Source: Piscicola geometra (lineage: Eukaryota > Annelida > Clitellata > Hirudinida > Piscicolidae). From it: a DNA stretch of 64,000 nucleotides. A program made the translations under genes and the position numbers. Positions within the stretch are counted from its first letter, which is position 1; each line of letters starts with the position of its first letter. The stretch lies in assembly GCA_943735955.1 (NCBI GenBank), contig OX030955.1:8685269-8749268 (forward strand), read 5' to 3'. The notes under the pieces are model-generated. The model was given only the letters and a program-made list of their open reading frames with translations. It made no database searches and had not been told where the DNA came from. Below, one piece after another: positions 1-12,100 of this stretch.

Positions 1-654
1 TCAAGTCTCCAAGCATCTACCATCACCCCTCATCAGCCTTCCCACACCATCCCCCATCTCACAATGCCCACATCCAGCAAGGGTGTGTGTGTTTGCGTAT
101 GCGTGCGTGTATGCTTGCATGTCTCTCTCTCAAGAAGACTCTCACTGATCACCATGCTACCCCCCTAACTACCCCCCCTATCTACCTTCCACGAAGCATC
201 AGAGCACACCCCACCACTCGCGACTTGACCCTCCCTGATATCCATCGAACCACCATCATCCCCACTGCGACCTCTTCCACCACAGACTTCTCTGAGAACA
301 CTGCAGCCGCCGTGGCGCAAGCTGCAATGATGAAGCGACGACCCGCCTACCACCACAACCCGCCGCCAACCACCATGCCAACGCGTGCAACAACCAAAAA
401 CGCATACCCGAAATATCGTAATTGTTGCCGTAGTTTTGTATATACATCATGCGAGGAGTAGTGTGTAACACCAGAGGCTGTCACGTGCTCCCATGACGTC
501 ATCCTAACTCGCTACCACCACCATTTCCCTCGCAGCCATGCCAGACACTTCCAAGTTCACTTTTGACCAATCCTCTGGCTACTACCTCGACCCTTCCACC
601 AACTTCTACTACGATGCTAAGACGCAGGTGTCTGCTTGTTTGTCGTTGTGTGTG

Positions 655-689
<35 letters not shown>

Positions 690-701
690 GTATGTGTGTG
701 T

Positions 702-777
<76 letters not shown>

Positions 778-1728
778 ATATTGGTTTTGTACATACAAGT
801 GTGGCGCACACACAACATCTTCTCCTCTTGCAGTACTTCTACAACGCTCTCAAAAAGCACTTCATGTACTGGGACAGTGAACAGAGCACCTACATACCCG
901 TTGCCAGTGACAACACCCAAGCGTCATCATCATCATCATCATCTACCACTACTAATACTGCTGCTACTACTACCGCTGCGATTATTACTGCGGCTGCTAC
1001 AACCACAACTGTCGTCGATAATGCTGCGACTGCAACAGCTTCAACTTCAGCCTTCAATGAAAAAGCCAAGAAGATCGCCAAGGTATCATTGTTATTATCA
1101 TAATTAGTATTTTATTAATAGTAATATTATTATAATCATTATGACTAAAGGATTTTAATTTGAATGTATTATTGTTATTATTTACATTTATTTATTATTA
1201 TTATTTACATTTATTATTTATTATTATTCACATTTATTATTTATTATTATTTACATTTATTATTTATTATTATTTACATTTATTATTTATTATTATTTAC
1301 ATTTATTTATTATCATTATCATCATTATTATTGTTATTATTAATATGGTTGAATTAACGTCGTTTAACAGGACATGGAGAGGTGGGCGAAGAGGATGAAC
1401 CAGCAGAAGGAAGCCGTCAAGCCAGTCTACCAAGCGCCACCCGCCACAACCACCATCACCACTGCTGCCGTTGTAGCGTCTGTCCACCACCCGCCACAAG
1501 ACGCTGCTGTAACGACGCAGGTTGGTCGCTTTTATTGGTGAATTGTAGTTGTTGTTACAATCAAGTTACTTCGGCATGCTGTAGATTATTTATTACTTTT
1601 ATTTTATTATTTTATATTATTAATAAAATATTTATTTATTGTTTGTCTGAATATTTTACAGAGCAGTGGAAAAAATAAATTGGAGAAGCTCGATCAAATC
1701 TACTCTACATGGGATGAGGTGTGTAGTT

Positions 1729-1800
<72 letters not shown>

Positions 1801-1846
1801 ATAGTAGTAGTAGTAGTAATAGTAGTAGTAGTAGGAGTATTAGTAT

Positions 1847-1909
<63 letters not shown>

Positions 1910-3010
1910 CAGCAGTAATAGTAGTTTTATGTATGTGAACGTTGTGAAAGACGGCATATTCATCACGACCACAGAGCACTGACGACCCAGGCATCAACAA
2001 GCAGTTCTCAATACCCGCCGATACATCTTCGTCATCATCACCACCACCGCCAGCAGCAGCATCATCATCACCGTCATCAGCATCATCATCAGGAGGTGGT
2101 GGTATGGTGGACTGGGCTCGGCTGACGTGTGTGTTGTGTAGGAGGGCCTTTCTGAACCACGACACCCTCACCAAGCATCTGCAACTCTCGCAACTGCACA
2201 AGGTTTTTCAGTATTTGTTGCTGTTCCTGATTTGTGGTTGTTTTCGTTTTTTTATTTTTGTTTCTGTTGAATGGCATTTTTATGGCCTTATGTCGCTACG
2301 ATTTTGAACCACCTTTTTTTCTCTTTTATACTCCCTGCTTGCCCATGCATCACATACGAACACTACTACCATCACCACCACCTCGACAGACCAACCTTGC
2401 CGAGTACCTCAAGACTCATGCAGACACTGAGGTGGCCATCATTGTGTGTACCATTGTGTATGCACTGTTGTAGCTTGTGTGTAGTACAGTGTGTACAGCA
2501 TTGTACGATTGTATATACTGTTGTAGCTTGTGTGTAGTACAGTGTGTACAGCATTGTACCATTGTGTATGTACTGTTGTAGCTTGTGTGTAGTACAGTGT
2601 GTACAGCATTGTACCATTGTGTATGTACTATTGTAGCTTGTGTGTAGTATAGTGTGTACAGCATTGTACCATTGTGTATTCACTGTTGTAGCTTGTGTGT
2701 AGTACCGTGTGTACAGCATTGTACCATTGTGTATTCACTGTTGTAGCTTGTGTGTAGTACAGTGTGTACAGCATTGTACCATTGTGTATGTACTGTTGTA
2801 ACTTGTGTGTAGTACAGTGTGTACAGCATTGTACCGTTGTGTATGCCCTGTTCACTTCCGTCTCATGCTTCTATTCTTCCTCTAATAACTCTCTACACTA
2901 TTGCATTGCACAATGTTTTTTTCTTAGATACCCTTATTATTATTATTATTTATTTTTTTTCATATTACACCACACTATTTCTATTAGTATTATTATTATT
3001 ATTATTATTG

Positions 3011-3051
<41 letters not shown>

Positions 3052-3705
3052 ATTATTTTTTTATTATTCACCACGCCATTGCAGACGCAGGCGTACAGAG
3101 ACAGGGCGAGCGAGCGGAGACGCAAGTTCGGCGACGACGAAGCACCACCGCCGTTGGAATATAAATCCACTTTCATTAATTAATATTATTAATTTTCTTT
3201 TTTATTTTCATAATTAATATTGTACGCAGGTCGTCAAAGAGAGGCAGGCGGCGAGACGATGATGCGGCAAGGGTGGCAGAGGCGGCAGTTGAAGCGAGTG
3301 TCCCTGTGGTGGCTGCCGAGGACGCTGTCGCCTCGAAGCTGATGAGGAAGATGGGGTGGAGGGAGGGAGAGGGACTTGGTCGCAACCATCAGGGCATCGT
3401 TGACCCCATACAGGTGGAAGTGGTGGGATGATGGTGCATGTGTGGTAATGGATTTGTTGTGGTGTGGTTAGGGTTCACGTGGTAATAGCCACGTTCAAGC
3501 CACTAAAGATAATCATTCTATTCAGCAAGCCACTGACACACACACAAACACACTGACACACACACACCCACACACACAGGCGACGATGCGTCAGTCGCTG
3601 GCAGGTTTGGGCTCCAGGGTGTTGGAGACGAAGGTCGACGGTATGAACCACTATAACGACCGCCTAAAAGACACCTTTAGGGCTTACTTCAATGATATTA
3701 ACTAG
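1..3705 (+). CDS. RBM5/10: RBM5/RBM10-like RNA-binding splicing regulator, 5' part outside the window
   Basis: Nuclear regulator of alternative splicing. Exons I can phase are 536-627, 834-1082, 1371-1520, 1662-1718, 1975-2202, 2390-2431, 3085-3152, 3230-3413 and 3580-3705 (stop TAG 3703-3705). Domains in order: an OCRE domain split over the first two exons ([19 protein letters not shown], then [14 protein letters not shown]); a linker including [19 protein letters not shown], as in RBM5/10; a C2H2 finger at about 2134-2200 ([16 protein letters not shown]); a basic [13 protein letters not shown] segment; and a G-patch at about 3330-3413 ([15 protein letters not shown]). The C-terminal exon ends in RAYFNDIN, like the short tail of the family. 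The RRM and RanBP2-finger exons must lie upstream. Ser/Thr/Pro homopolymers flank the zinc finger. Family assignment is firm; RBM5 versus RBM10 cannot be separated. Confidence 0.88.
120..470 (+). CDS. possible linker exon(s) of the RBM5/10-like gene upstream of the OCRE exon
   Basis: A Pro/Thr-rich open stretch contains [16 protein letters not shown] at about 286-333. This resembles the Ala/Gln-rich linker before OCRE in RBM proteins. Bases 1-84 may be the end of another linker exon ([18 protein letters not shown]) before a GTGTGTGT donor. I could not fix splice sites with confidence, so boundaries are approximate and part may be intron. Confidence 0.35.
645..776. repeat. (GT)n microsatellite splitting the OCRE coding sequence
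   Basis: About 130 bp of nearly pure GT/TG with a few interruptions (TTTG, TATG). It fills most of the intron between OCRE exons 536-627 and 834-1082. It opens false Cys/Val and His/Thr frames on both strands. Confidence 0.95.
1160..1345. repeat. (ATT)n / TTTACATTTATTATT minisatellite in an RBM intron
   Basis: AT-rich simple sequence in which a unit of about 25 bp (ttatttacatttattattta) recurs five or six times. It lies in the intron between exons 834-1082 and 1371-1520. Confidence 0.85.
1732..1925. repeat. (AGT)n microsatellite in an RBM intron
   Basis: About 190 bp of AGT triplets with scattered AAT, AGG and ATT interruptions, directly after the donor of exon 1662-1718. A second long (AGT)n tract lies 3' of E2F at 25062-25236. 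Confidence 0.95.
2445..2855. repeat. 55-bp minisatellite, about seven copies, in an RBM intron
   Basis: The unit contains GCTTGTGTGTAGTACAGTGT and GTACAGCATTGTACCATTG and recurs every ~55 bp from about 2470 to 2840. Copies differ by one to three bases. It starts just after the donor of exon 2390-2431. The 55-bp period opens long Cys/Val and Tyr/His/Thr frames on both strands, which I regard as artefacts. Confidence 0.92.
2936..3062. repeat. (ATT)n tract in an RBM intron
   Basis: ATT triplets with T-rich interruptions just upstream of the acceptor at 3084. It could serve as an extended pyrimidine-rich region for that 3' splice site, though it contains many A residues. Confidence 0.9.
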
Positions 3706-4385
3706 CCGATTTACTTCTACGGGGGTGTCAAATGGCATATGTAAAGGGTGGATTGGAAGCAGTTGATGACGGAATGGATTATAGGGATAAATAATAACAA
3801 TAAAAAGATAAATAATAATAATGAAAAGAAGAATTAGAATAAGAATAATCGTAATGGAGAGTAGTGAGAAGACCTGCAGTTGTTTGATGGCGAAGGAGAA
3901 TGGAATAGGATAGATGGGAGGATGGATAATGAAGGAATGAAGCATGGTCGACATTTGTGTGTGCACTCGCGTGCAAGAATTGTCATTTTTGCTCTACATT
4001 CTTGCTTCTTATGCAGTGGGAGTTGGGGCTCACCCCGGGTGAATAGAGTGTTGTATATAGAGGGCAGGCTCAAAGTTAGATTTAATTAAATGTACAAAAT
4101 GTGTTCGTTCTTCCATTCTGTATATTATTTTGACGCTTAAATTTTGTAAACAAAATAAAAAGTTATTTGTGATGGGTTTAGTGGCGTAGAACTTGAATTC
4201 GTTGTAAGAAGAGAACATTGTTGCATTGATGGAGATGCAGACTGCATGTCGATGCTGCTATTATTACCATTTGCTGTGTTTCGAATATGGCATTTAAATT
4301 CAATAAAGGAATTCATTTTTATTACAGCGGTTTGAAAATTATCCACTTCAATTCAATCTCAATAAATTTTTCGCCAAAACTCTGC

Positions 4386-4548
4386 ATATGTGTGTTTGTG
4401 TGAGCGCGTGCATTTGTGCGTGTGTGTTTGTGCATTTGTGTGTGTGTTTGTGCATTTGTATGTGTGTGTGTGCATTTGTATGCCTGTGTGTGTTTGTGCA
4501 TTTGTATGTCTGTGTGTGTGTGTTCATTTGTATGTGTGTGTTTCTTTG
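4386..4548. repeat. TGTGTGTTTGTGCATTTGTA minisatellite
   Basis: About seven or eight imperfect copies of a ~20-bp GT-rich unit containing GTGCATTTGTATG, in the presumed 3' flank of RBM5/10. Confidence 0.85.
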
Positions 4549-5036
4549 GAGGGTGGACAGGTGCAAGCGTTTCCGACGTTAAGCTTTTTCAATCACACGA
4601 GCACAACGACACACATTACTGAACTGCCTGCCATCATCATCATCATCATCATCATCATCAGTGTTCACACAACACATCAAGGCCGGCGGTTATTTCACTT
4701 TTATGGATCTTTTTTTCCGTACGATCAGCTTCACTTCGACAATCTGCGAAAGTTTCAGGAGTCCTCTCGAAGCACTCCTTTCCACGCCTTCCAAGCTGCT
4801 TCCTTGAGGTGTCTTTGAGACGGTCGTTGCAGTGGTTCACACCGTCGACCTTCTTCTCTCACCCGATGCGGCAGAGGCTACGCAAGAGTTCTCCATAGTC
4901 GAAGTATGCAAGTATCATTATTTGGCCGAAGGTCGCCAAGTTGGACCAGCTCGAAACTAATCAAAGATGTTTTTCTCTCGCAAAATATTTGTATAATATT
5001 TTTTCGTTAATCTTAAAAAAGTATATAATAATGTGT

Positions 5037-5208
5037 ATTTATAATGCGCCAAGGCACGCAACTGAGGAGCCACTCACACGACATACGTCGTGAAACACTT
5101 CATCATATACACTAGGTATATGATAGCTCACGGTTGGCTGAACAAGGATTCTAACAGGCGACGTTAAAGATGCAGGTCCAACGAATTTACCATCTAAGCC
5201 AACCCGCT
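5037..5208 (-). mobile_element. tRNA-derived SINE, family B, minus-strand copy
   Basis: Read on the minus strand it begins GCGGGTTGGCTTAGATGGTA (tRNA A-box-like). A B-box-like TTAGAATCC follows, then a body with ATATACCTAGTGTATATGAT and a 3' end TTGGCGCATTATAAATA. The same element occurs on the plus strand at 50070-50232, with clear base-by-base similarity along its length. Tail is AT-rich rather than poly(A). Confidence 0.8.
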
Positions 5209-6420
5209 CGTCGTTGTTCCTAAACAGTATCTCACTAGGATTGTCCAATTTTTTTATGTTAAATTTTATTTAAAATTTCACTGGTAACTTCCACACATGC
5301 TTTCCGACCAGCTTGGCATCCACTCGACACCACCAACTAGCTGCTCCGCTTCAAAGTCAAGTTCAAAGTTCATTCAAAAATGAGCGCTTGTTATTTATAA
5401 TTATCCGCTCATTTAGATCTCTTCGTTTGATCATTGTATTCTTAAGTTTGTTTAGTTAAAAATGCTTATTTTCAGCTTTTTTAAACTTGAATTGCTTCTA
5501 ATCTATACTCTACTTTTAATTTTAAAAATCATTTAACAATAATATTTTTATTACTTTTTTCATAGTTAAAAAAAGACTTTTAGCATAAATACTTAATAAA
5601 ATAAATTAAAAAATATAAACTTTAAAGTATACTAAGTAAGGGATTGTGTTTTTTATCAATTCGAAATCGTCAGCAAGATTTTCTGGAAGATGCTGGTGGA
5701 AGTGGCATAGAGAGATGGCAGGTGGCAATGGAAAAGAACTGCTAAATTATTAACGAAACCTATTACACCAGCGCACTATTTTCATAGCTTCTTAAAGGTT
5801 TTTAAAAAATCAAAACTAAAAATTATTCCAAACCATATTGTATTTTAATGAAAGCATTAGTAATACCCAAAAATCACCAAAAAAACAACTTTTCCATCGT
5901 CTGCACGCTCGCACATGCGCACAAAGGGATGTTCCAAGACAATTTCCTGTGGTTGGCAGCAAAGAAAGACTGCGTTATTGATGTGCATAAGGTTATTTAT
6001 AAACGTTTCCAAACATATGACCGTCATCAAGACACTCATTATGAAGATGTTTGTGTTGATGTTGCTACTACTTTATTTTCGTTTCCATAAGTTAGTCCCT
6101 GACTCCTTCTACTAATACCACCTCAACCACAACCACCCCCACACTGCTGCTTGAGTTTGTAAGATACCATTTACATTGAAAATGTTTGGTGGCATTCTTA
6201 ATACATAAAGGTGTAAAAGGTGTTCACTTCGGATCAGTATTCATCGGAGGAAGTTGGCCCTGAGCCTTTTTTCTCACTTGCAAACTCACTCACTATAAAT
6301 AAACCATAAACATCGTTAAATATTCTGGTGAAGATCACAAGCATTTTCGAACACCTTTCCAACCTTCAACATTACAAAAAAGAAAAAGACCACTATACAT
6401 TCATCCAAGACAGTTCTTGC

Positions 6421-6545
6421 CCAATCAGAGTCTTGTCCATCTTCTTTCAGCCAATCACGCTCTCTCCTCAGACCAAGTCAACCAATCAGCTTTCACATCC
6501 ATTTGTGCGTACACACGTACACACGCGAGGGTATATAAAAGATTC
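6421..6545 (+). promoter_or_regulatory. bHLH gene promoter: three CCAATCA boxes plus a TATA box
   Basis: CCAATCA occurs at 6421, 6451 and 6482, spaced 30 and 31 bp, all on the plus strand. A canonical TATATAAAA follows at 6532-6540. The bHLH start codon is at 6684, giving a predicted 5' UTR of roughly 115 bp. NF-Y binds CCAAT boxes; helical spacing of about three turns is seen here. Functional role is inferred. Confidence 0.75.
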
Positions 6546-6683
6546 CATGAGACGTGAAACAAATGAGAATTCCCCAACCTAAATAAATTCCCTTGTCCGA
6601 AAAAGAAACAAATTGAAACACTGATTTTTGAAAAACGTGTTGACAATATATTTTCCATTCTGAAAACGTCACATCCCTAACCA

Positions 6684-7490
6684 ATGCCATCGCAATCTCG
6701 AGACAAAATCAAGTCAAAGCCCTCAACACAAGCACTTCATCCCTTCCAACTCTCACAACTTGCGAAACCACAACTTCAACAACCACTCCAACAACCATTC
6801 CAACAACCACTTCTAACAAAACAACTACAGAGAACACAAATAACTCAACAAGCATCCAAAGCACAACAACCACAAGAGACAGCGAGGATGACAAGATCTT
6901 GCAAGAAGACGACAGCGACACACAAGGACAAACCACAGAGCATAGTGGCACGCAGGAACGCCAGAGAGAGGAGGAGGGTACAGGCGGTCAATGAGGCTTT
7001 TGACAGTCTCTCCAGACACCTCCCTCACCGACACAAGAGGCTGTCCAAGGTGACCTTCCTTGGTGTTTGTTTCTTAATCTGTCAGGCTAGAAGCTTCGGG
7101 ATGGCGTCACTTCTGTTCTGATTGTCTTTTTTATTTTCTTTTTAAACATTTATTTAACAGTTATTTTGGATTTTTGGTAATTGAATACATTTACACCACA
7201 CGCAGGTGAAAACACTGAGATGTGCCATCGACTACATCAAGCACCTGCTGATCACCTCTGCTCTCGTCAACAACCACCATTCCATCGGCCCCCACCACCC
7301 ATATGGCCGCAGAGAAACCGGTGAAAAAGGAGTTAGTAGAGGCACTTATGGTGTCTACAATGTCATGAATAGTAACCCTCATCATAATCCTTCAGAAAAT
7401 AGCCGTCGTAATAATACTCTTAATTGCAATAATGATAAAAATGACACTACTTGCTGCCAGCAACTAAGAAAACAAGCAAACAACAACTAG
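6684..7490 (+). CDS. ASCL-like: achaete-scute-like bHLH transcription factor
   Basis: Two exons: 6684-7049 and 7206-7490, joined in phase 0 (AAG|GTGACC to CGCAG|GTGAAA). The protein is about 217 residues. The N-terminus is Gln-rich (repeated LQQP). The bHLH runs from about residue 88: basic region RRNARERRRVQAVNEAF with the ERRRV core that contacts E-boxes, helix 1 FDSLSRHLP, a short loop HRHKRLSK, and helix 2 VKTLRCAIDYIKHL. This matches achaete-scute proteins (RRNERERNRV...LSKVETLRSAVEYIRAL). The C-terminus is Asn/His-rich and has no motif I recognise. Family members drive neural or other lineage fates as E-protein heterodimers. The intron falls exactly before helix 2. Assignment to the ASC superfamily is firm; orthology to a named gene is not. 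Confidence 0.88.
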
Positions 7491-9127
7491 AACCGCTTTT
7501 TCATGAGATGGAGTGGAAAATGCTATGAATAATCTTCAACAAGTATTTATTACCCCAGAGTGTTACAGTAGTTTATAAATGGAACAGTTTAAAGGTTTCT
7601 TCGAATGTGTCGATAGCTCTGAAAGATTTTTTACATTGTAAAATCTGCATCAAAACTCCAAGACTAGATTAAAGATGAAACTCATCTTTATATTCTCAAT
7701 TATTCGCTTTTTTCTCAGTAATCGGTACTGATTTAGTTTTAATAAAATGTTAAATAAGTAGATGAAGCGCACATAGTAGAGAACTTTTTGTTATTTTGAG
7801 TCTAGAAGATTTTAGTAGAATCACAAATAACATGATAGTAGGAACATAATTTTTATAAAAGTACCACAATGATGGTACTTGCAACTGGGTTGCTAGTGAC
7901 CCATGCTTGTAATAGTTTTTATAAAGTTTGTTTAGAGTTCAAGAGTTAAAGAATACATTACTTATTTAAGAAAATATTTTAGGAAAAAATAATTATTTAC
8001 AATAATGGAAAAGCGTTAAAGTGAATTTGCATATACAATATTATAAATAAAATCAAAAATTCATTTGACTGCTGCTTATCAAATGGTCCTTGAAGTATCA
8101 ATGAAGGGTTGTTCGATGTTACCAGCTACACTTATTTTTGATTTAAAGTGAGGTAAATTTGTAAAAATTGCACTAAAAAACACACATAATTAAAAAACAG
8201 CTATAAAAAAAAGTAGTCCAACTTTGTAAGAAAACTAATCAATCAAACTAATCAAAATTTCAAGGCTTTCTTGGAATTCATATTAATCCCATTTATTTCA
8301 ATTATTCATTTCATAACTTGCATTCTCAATAATCAGATTGTGGCATACACACTAGCGCAACGGGATATTTCACGTTTAAAAACGATCTTCGCTGACTGAC
8401 ATTGAATAAGGGTTTAAATCTCTTCTTTGAGGTTTACGTGAAACCAATGATTCTGTCATTTCGCCACTATCAATAAAAGATGAACGGGTGGCCGAGTGTG
8501 TAACGGCTTGACCAATGCTCTTGAGTTCGAGTGCCCTGTTAGCCTACGAGCACAAGGGAACATCTGCACCCCCTTAATGATACTCGTCATTATTATAATA
8601 ATTGTTTCTATTATTATTCAAATATGAATTATAAAAACAAATAGGTTTTTATGTTGAGAATAAATAATAAACGATATTTAAGTGAGCCACTTTAAAAAAC
8701 TGTTGTTTTTATGTGGTTAACATGTCAAATCGTTGCTAATACAGCTTTTCATTAGGGGGGTGACTATCTATCTGTTATATGCATGCAAGCGCTGGTGGGC
8801 TGGTCGATTACCTCTGTGGTTTTTTCTTCACAACAAAATAGTAAAAATCTTCTTCATTCGAATGCTTCATAAATATGTAATTCATAATCGAAGCTTCATG
8901 GATTAAACTTCAAATTGTTTCATAGGTTAATCTCTGGCTTGGACTCTGATGTTTGCCAGCCGTTCATAACTAAGCCACTGAAGAAAGTTAGTCTTGCTTA
9001 AAAGAACTGCAAGTTATTTCAAAGAACACTACAATAACATTCAGTTAATGATGAAGTGTTCTCTTAATACTTCATCTAGAAAATTTATTTGAGTTTTTGT
9101 GAAAAAGTCTATTAAAGATTGGCACCA
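7491..9127. other. intergenic AT-rich region
   Basis: Presumed 3' UTR of the bHLH gene and upstream region of the next gene. It contains one plus-strand family-A SINE (8487-8625). I see no exon-like sequence elsewhere in it. Confidence 0.65.
8487..8625 (+). mobile_element. tRNA-derived SINE, family A, copy 1 (short)
   Basis: Starts TGAACGGGTGGCCGAGTGTG (A-box-like, tRNA-Ser/Leu type), with GAGTTCGAGTGCC as B box. The 3' end is ACTCGTCATTATTATAA, the (ATT)n tail seen in the other copies. An internal part of the body is missing relative to the 9702 and 39152 copies. Confidence 0.8.
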
Positions 9128-12100
9128 ATGCCTCACAAGACGGAGTTTACGTTCTTGATTGCTTGTTTGGGTGTCTTGCAGACTTTCGTCGGTTGGTGCT
9201 TCATCCAATACCACGGATACTTCAGTTGTTAATTCAAAAGTTGTTATTAAACCATAGTTTCTAAAAAACTTAATTTTTCTCACAGTTTAAAATATTAATA
9301 ACTTCACTTCTAACACTGCTTCCTCCTTCAACTACTTTCCCATCTTCACCGCTAGATGGCGAGTGTTTAATTCCAGATTACTTCCGAGCCAAGTACTTTT
9401 CCACTGACCTGACCACCGAACTCTTCACCACCATCACCACCACCACCTTTTCCAACGAACAACTCGGCACCTCCCACTGCATCCATCTCGTTCTCATCCC
9501 AGGCTCAGATGATTCCGGAAATATATCCGCACGCATTCTATTCCATAACAGGTAAACGAAAATCTTATATTTTGCAAAAATAAAAAAATTATTTAAATTT
9601 TGCCATTTTTTGTCTCTTAATAAAATGGAAATTTTCAGAATCAGACATTTATTAGGTGATAAAGCAAACAAATAACCAGTTAATTACCAACTTAATTATT
9701 GAACTAGTAGCCGAGACAGTAACGACTCTCGGTTTGACCAATAATGAAAGGTCCTAGGTTCAAGTGCAACCAATGCCCTAGTAACCCAAAGGCGCAAATG
9801 AAAATATGCAGCTCAAGTGGCCTGGAAGCCCGTTCGGTTTATACGCCACTATAACAATGCTCGTCATTATTATTATTATTATTAATTAAACAAAAAAGTT
9901 TAAAACCACTGGCAGAGAAGCCAATTGTTTCCAGTGCCAGGACATTTATTTCAGAACTCCGAACGTCCTTCAGCATCGATTCTGTTAGTCTTAGAAGTAT
10001 TCAAACAAAATTGTGTTTAGTTTGAAAATATAGTTTTCCATGATTTCAAATAATTTTTACAAAAATACTTTTTTTAATTCCCATTTGGACTCAACAACAA
10101 AACCTCTACAAACAGCTGCCTGTGTGAACAAGCCTAATGGCAACGTGGAAATGCTGCATAAGAGTGTGTGCCAAGACATCTCTCCGAACATGGACTACCA
10201 AACTCTATTCCGTACGGAACTTTTCTAATTAAATTACTTTTTTGTTAGTTACTGTGGCGTTGAAGCATTTAAGATTTTAATTATTTTTATTTTCGAGCTA
10301 TTTATTTGCCAGCGTTTGAGATTGGTGGTGATTATGATTTAAAATTGTTTTAAAATATTTCTCACGAAATTAACTTTTGGTTTGTTAAAAAATATTTCTC
10401 ACGAAATTCACTTTGAAATTGTTATTGTTTTATTTTTAATATTTTTCATTGTTATTGTTTTATTTTTAATATTTTTATTAGATGTTTATCTTCATAAAGG
10501 AAGCTTTCATAACTATAAAAATAATTATTACAATTAATTATTTAATTCAAATTGATAATTCACGAAGATAACTTTCATTATTTTCATTTATTTTTCTTTC
10601 ATTGAAGCAGTTATTCATTCGAAAAACGTGAGTGCCTGGTAATGTGTCTTGGAGGTTTCAAACTTGCCATCCTGTAAACTCCATGTATAAGGCGCACTAG
10701 CTTTTAAAATTTGACCTTTTAGGTAAGAAATTCAAATGCCTTGCTGCATGCCATATAAATCACTAAGGGGAAAAAGGAGCTGTTTTTTGAGAAAAGGTCT
10801 GAGAGATATGGACGTATAAGAATAAAGGCCGATTGGTTGAAGACTCGTGGCCTAATGGCCAACAATTCTTGAAGAAAAATGGCAAAACAGAAATTGCGAA
10901 AAAGCCGTAATTAATCTCGTACACAAAGCGGTTGTGGAAAACATTTACGTTAGGAATAAGAATAAGATAAACTTTAATCAATCAATCAATCAAATAAATT
11001 TCTATAGCGCTCTTTCCTCAAATTCAAGAGAACTTTAATAGGCTTTATATTGAGGAAAAAAACTCAATAATATAAATACCAAAGTTAAGTAAATTGTATT
11101 GTTATTCTAATTTATAAAGTCAACTTATAAAGTTTTCTAAGAATAAAACGTTTTACTTTAGACCCCCTTCAGTTCTTTAACTTCTTAATTGTGCTCATCC
11201 CAAGCGGCATTCCGAAAGAACAATGAAGGTAAATAAGAAAATAAATGCGAAAAACAATCGCAGCGTGATTTCGTTGCCTTTACGTCGTTATTAGGATCAA
11301 ATATCTTTCTAATGATCCATCATCCAGTTATATGCATGTCATGTTTTAAATAGTCCGGCTATATTAAAATATACACGGGACATCTTTATGAATAGGAGTA
11401 TGCTAATTTAATCGAATTGATAATCTCTAACAATTCCTTTCATATTTCCATATTTTGAAAAAGCTTAGTTTGGTTTAGTTTAGGGAGCTAAAACCACGCA
11501 GGTCTTTTGACCTCTATAATGGTTATAGAGGTCAATTAAAATCTTGAATACTCCAAAGAATATTACTGAGATCAAAGCTCCTTCAACCATAATTTAAATT
11601 ATTATTAACTAACATAAAATAATAATAAATCCGCAATTATTTATAATTTAATTATTTATAGATTACTCAAAAACCACACCTACGATCCAAGTCACACGAT
11701 TAACTTATATAAATTAAAATAATTTATTTGATCAAACAAATAAAACGAATCTAAACTATTCTTCCAAAAATATTTTCCCAACAACCCCAGGAATAGACCT
11801 CTTAACAGTCAACTGCAAGGAAACCTTCGAGGGTTGTTTCCACTACACATACGAGGTGAACTTCGGCGGGGGCAGCATTTGCGACTCGCCCAGGAACACC
11901 ATCAACGCCTGCCAAATGCCTGGCTCGGTGTACGTCGACAACCAGGTGTTTGACATGTCGTCTGGCGCCTGTGAAGAAGTGACAGGCTCATTCAATTCGA
12001 GTGAGTGAATGGAGCATGCGACGTTCAGCTGTAAAGTTATAAGAATCTGTAATTTTCTCAATTTTCCATTCATATAATTGCATGAAAACGTAGAGAATGT

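Larger units (their letters stand above)
3706..6420. other. intergenic region between RBM5/10 and the bHLH gene
   Basis: It holds the RBM 3' UTR (candidate AATAAA at 4154-4159 and 4302-4307), a TG-rich minisatellite (4386-4545), an ATC run (4632-4660) and a minus-strand SINE (5037-5208). Otherwise it is AT-rich unique sequence. Open frames at 3880-4089 and 5848-6115 show no family resemblance or exon signals. Confidence 0.7.

Noticed and set aside
499..1107. Long open frames on both strands across the (GT)n tract
   Set aside because: Pure Cys/Val or His/Thr translation of a dinucleotide repeat; the region is an intron between two OCRE exons.
1656..2201. Thr/Ser/Val/Leu homopolymer frames over (AGT)n
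   Set aside because: Triplet repeats open all frames; only the splice-bounded exons 1662-1718 and 1975-2202 fit the RBM protein.
5848..6115. Frames of 60-80 residues upstream of the bHLH gene
   Set aside because: Overlapping frames on both strands without family similarity or promoter/splice context.
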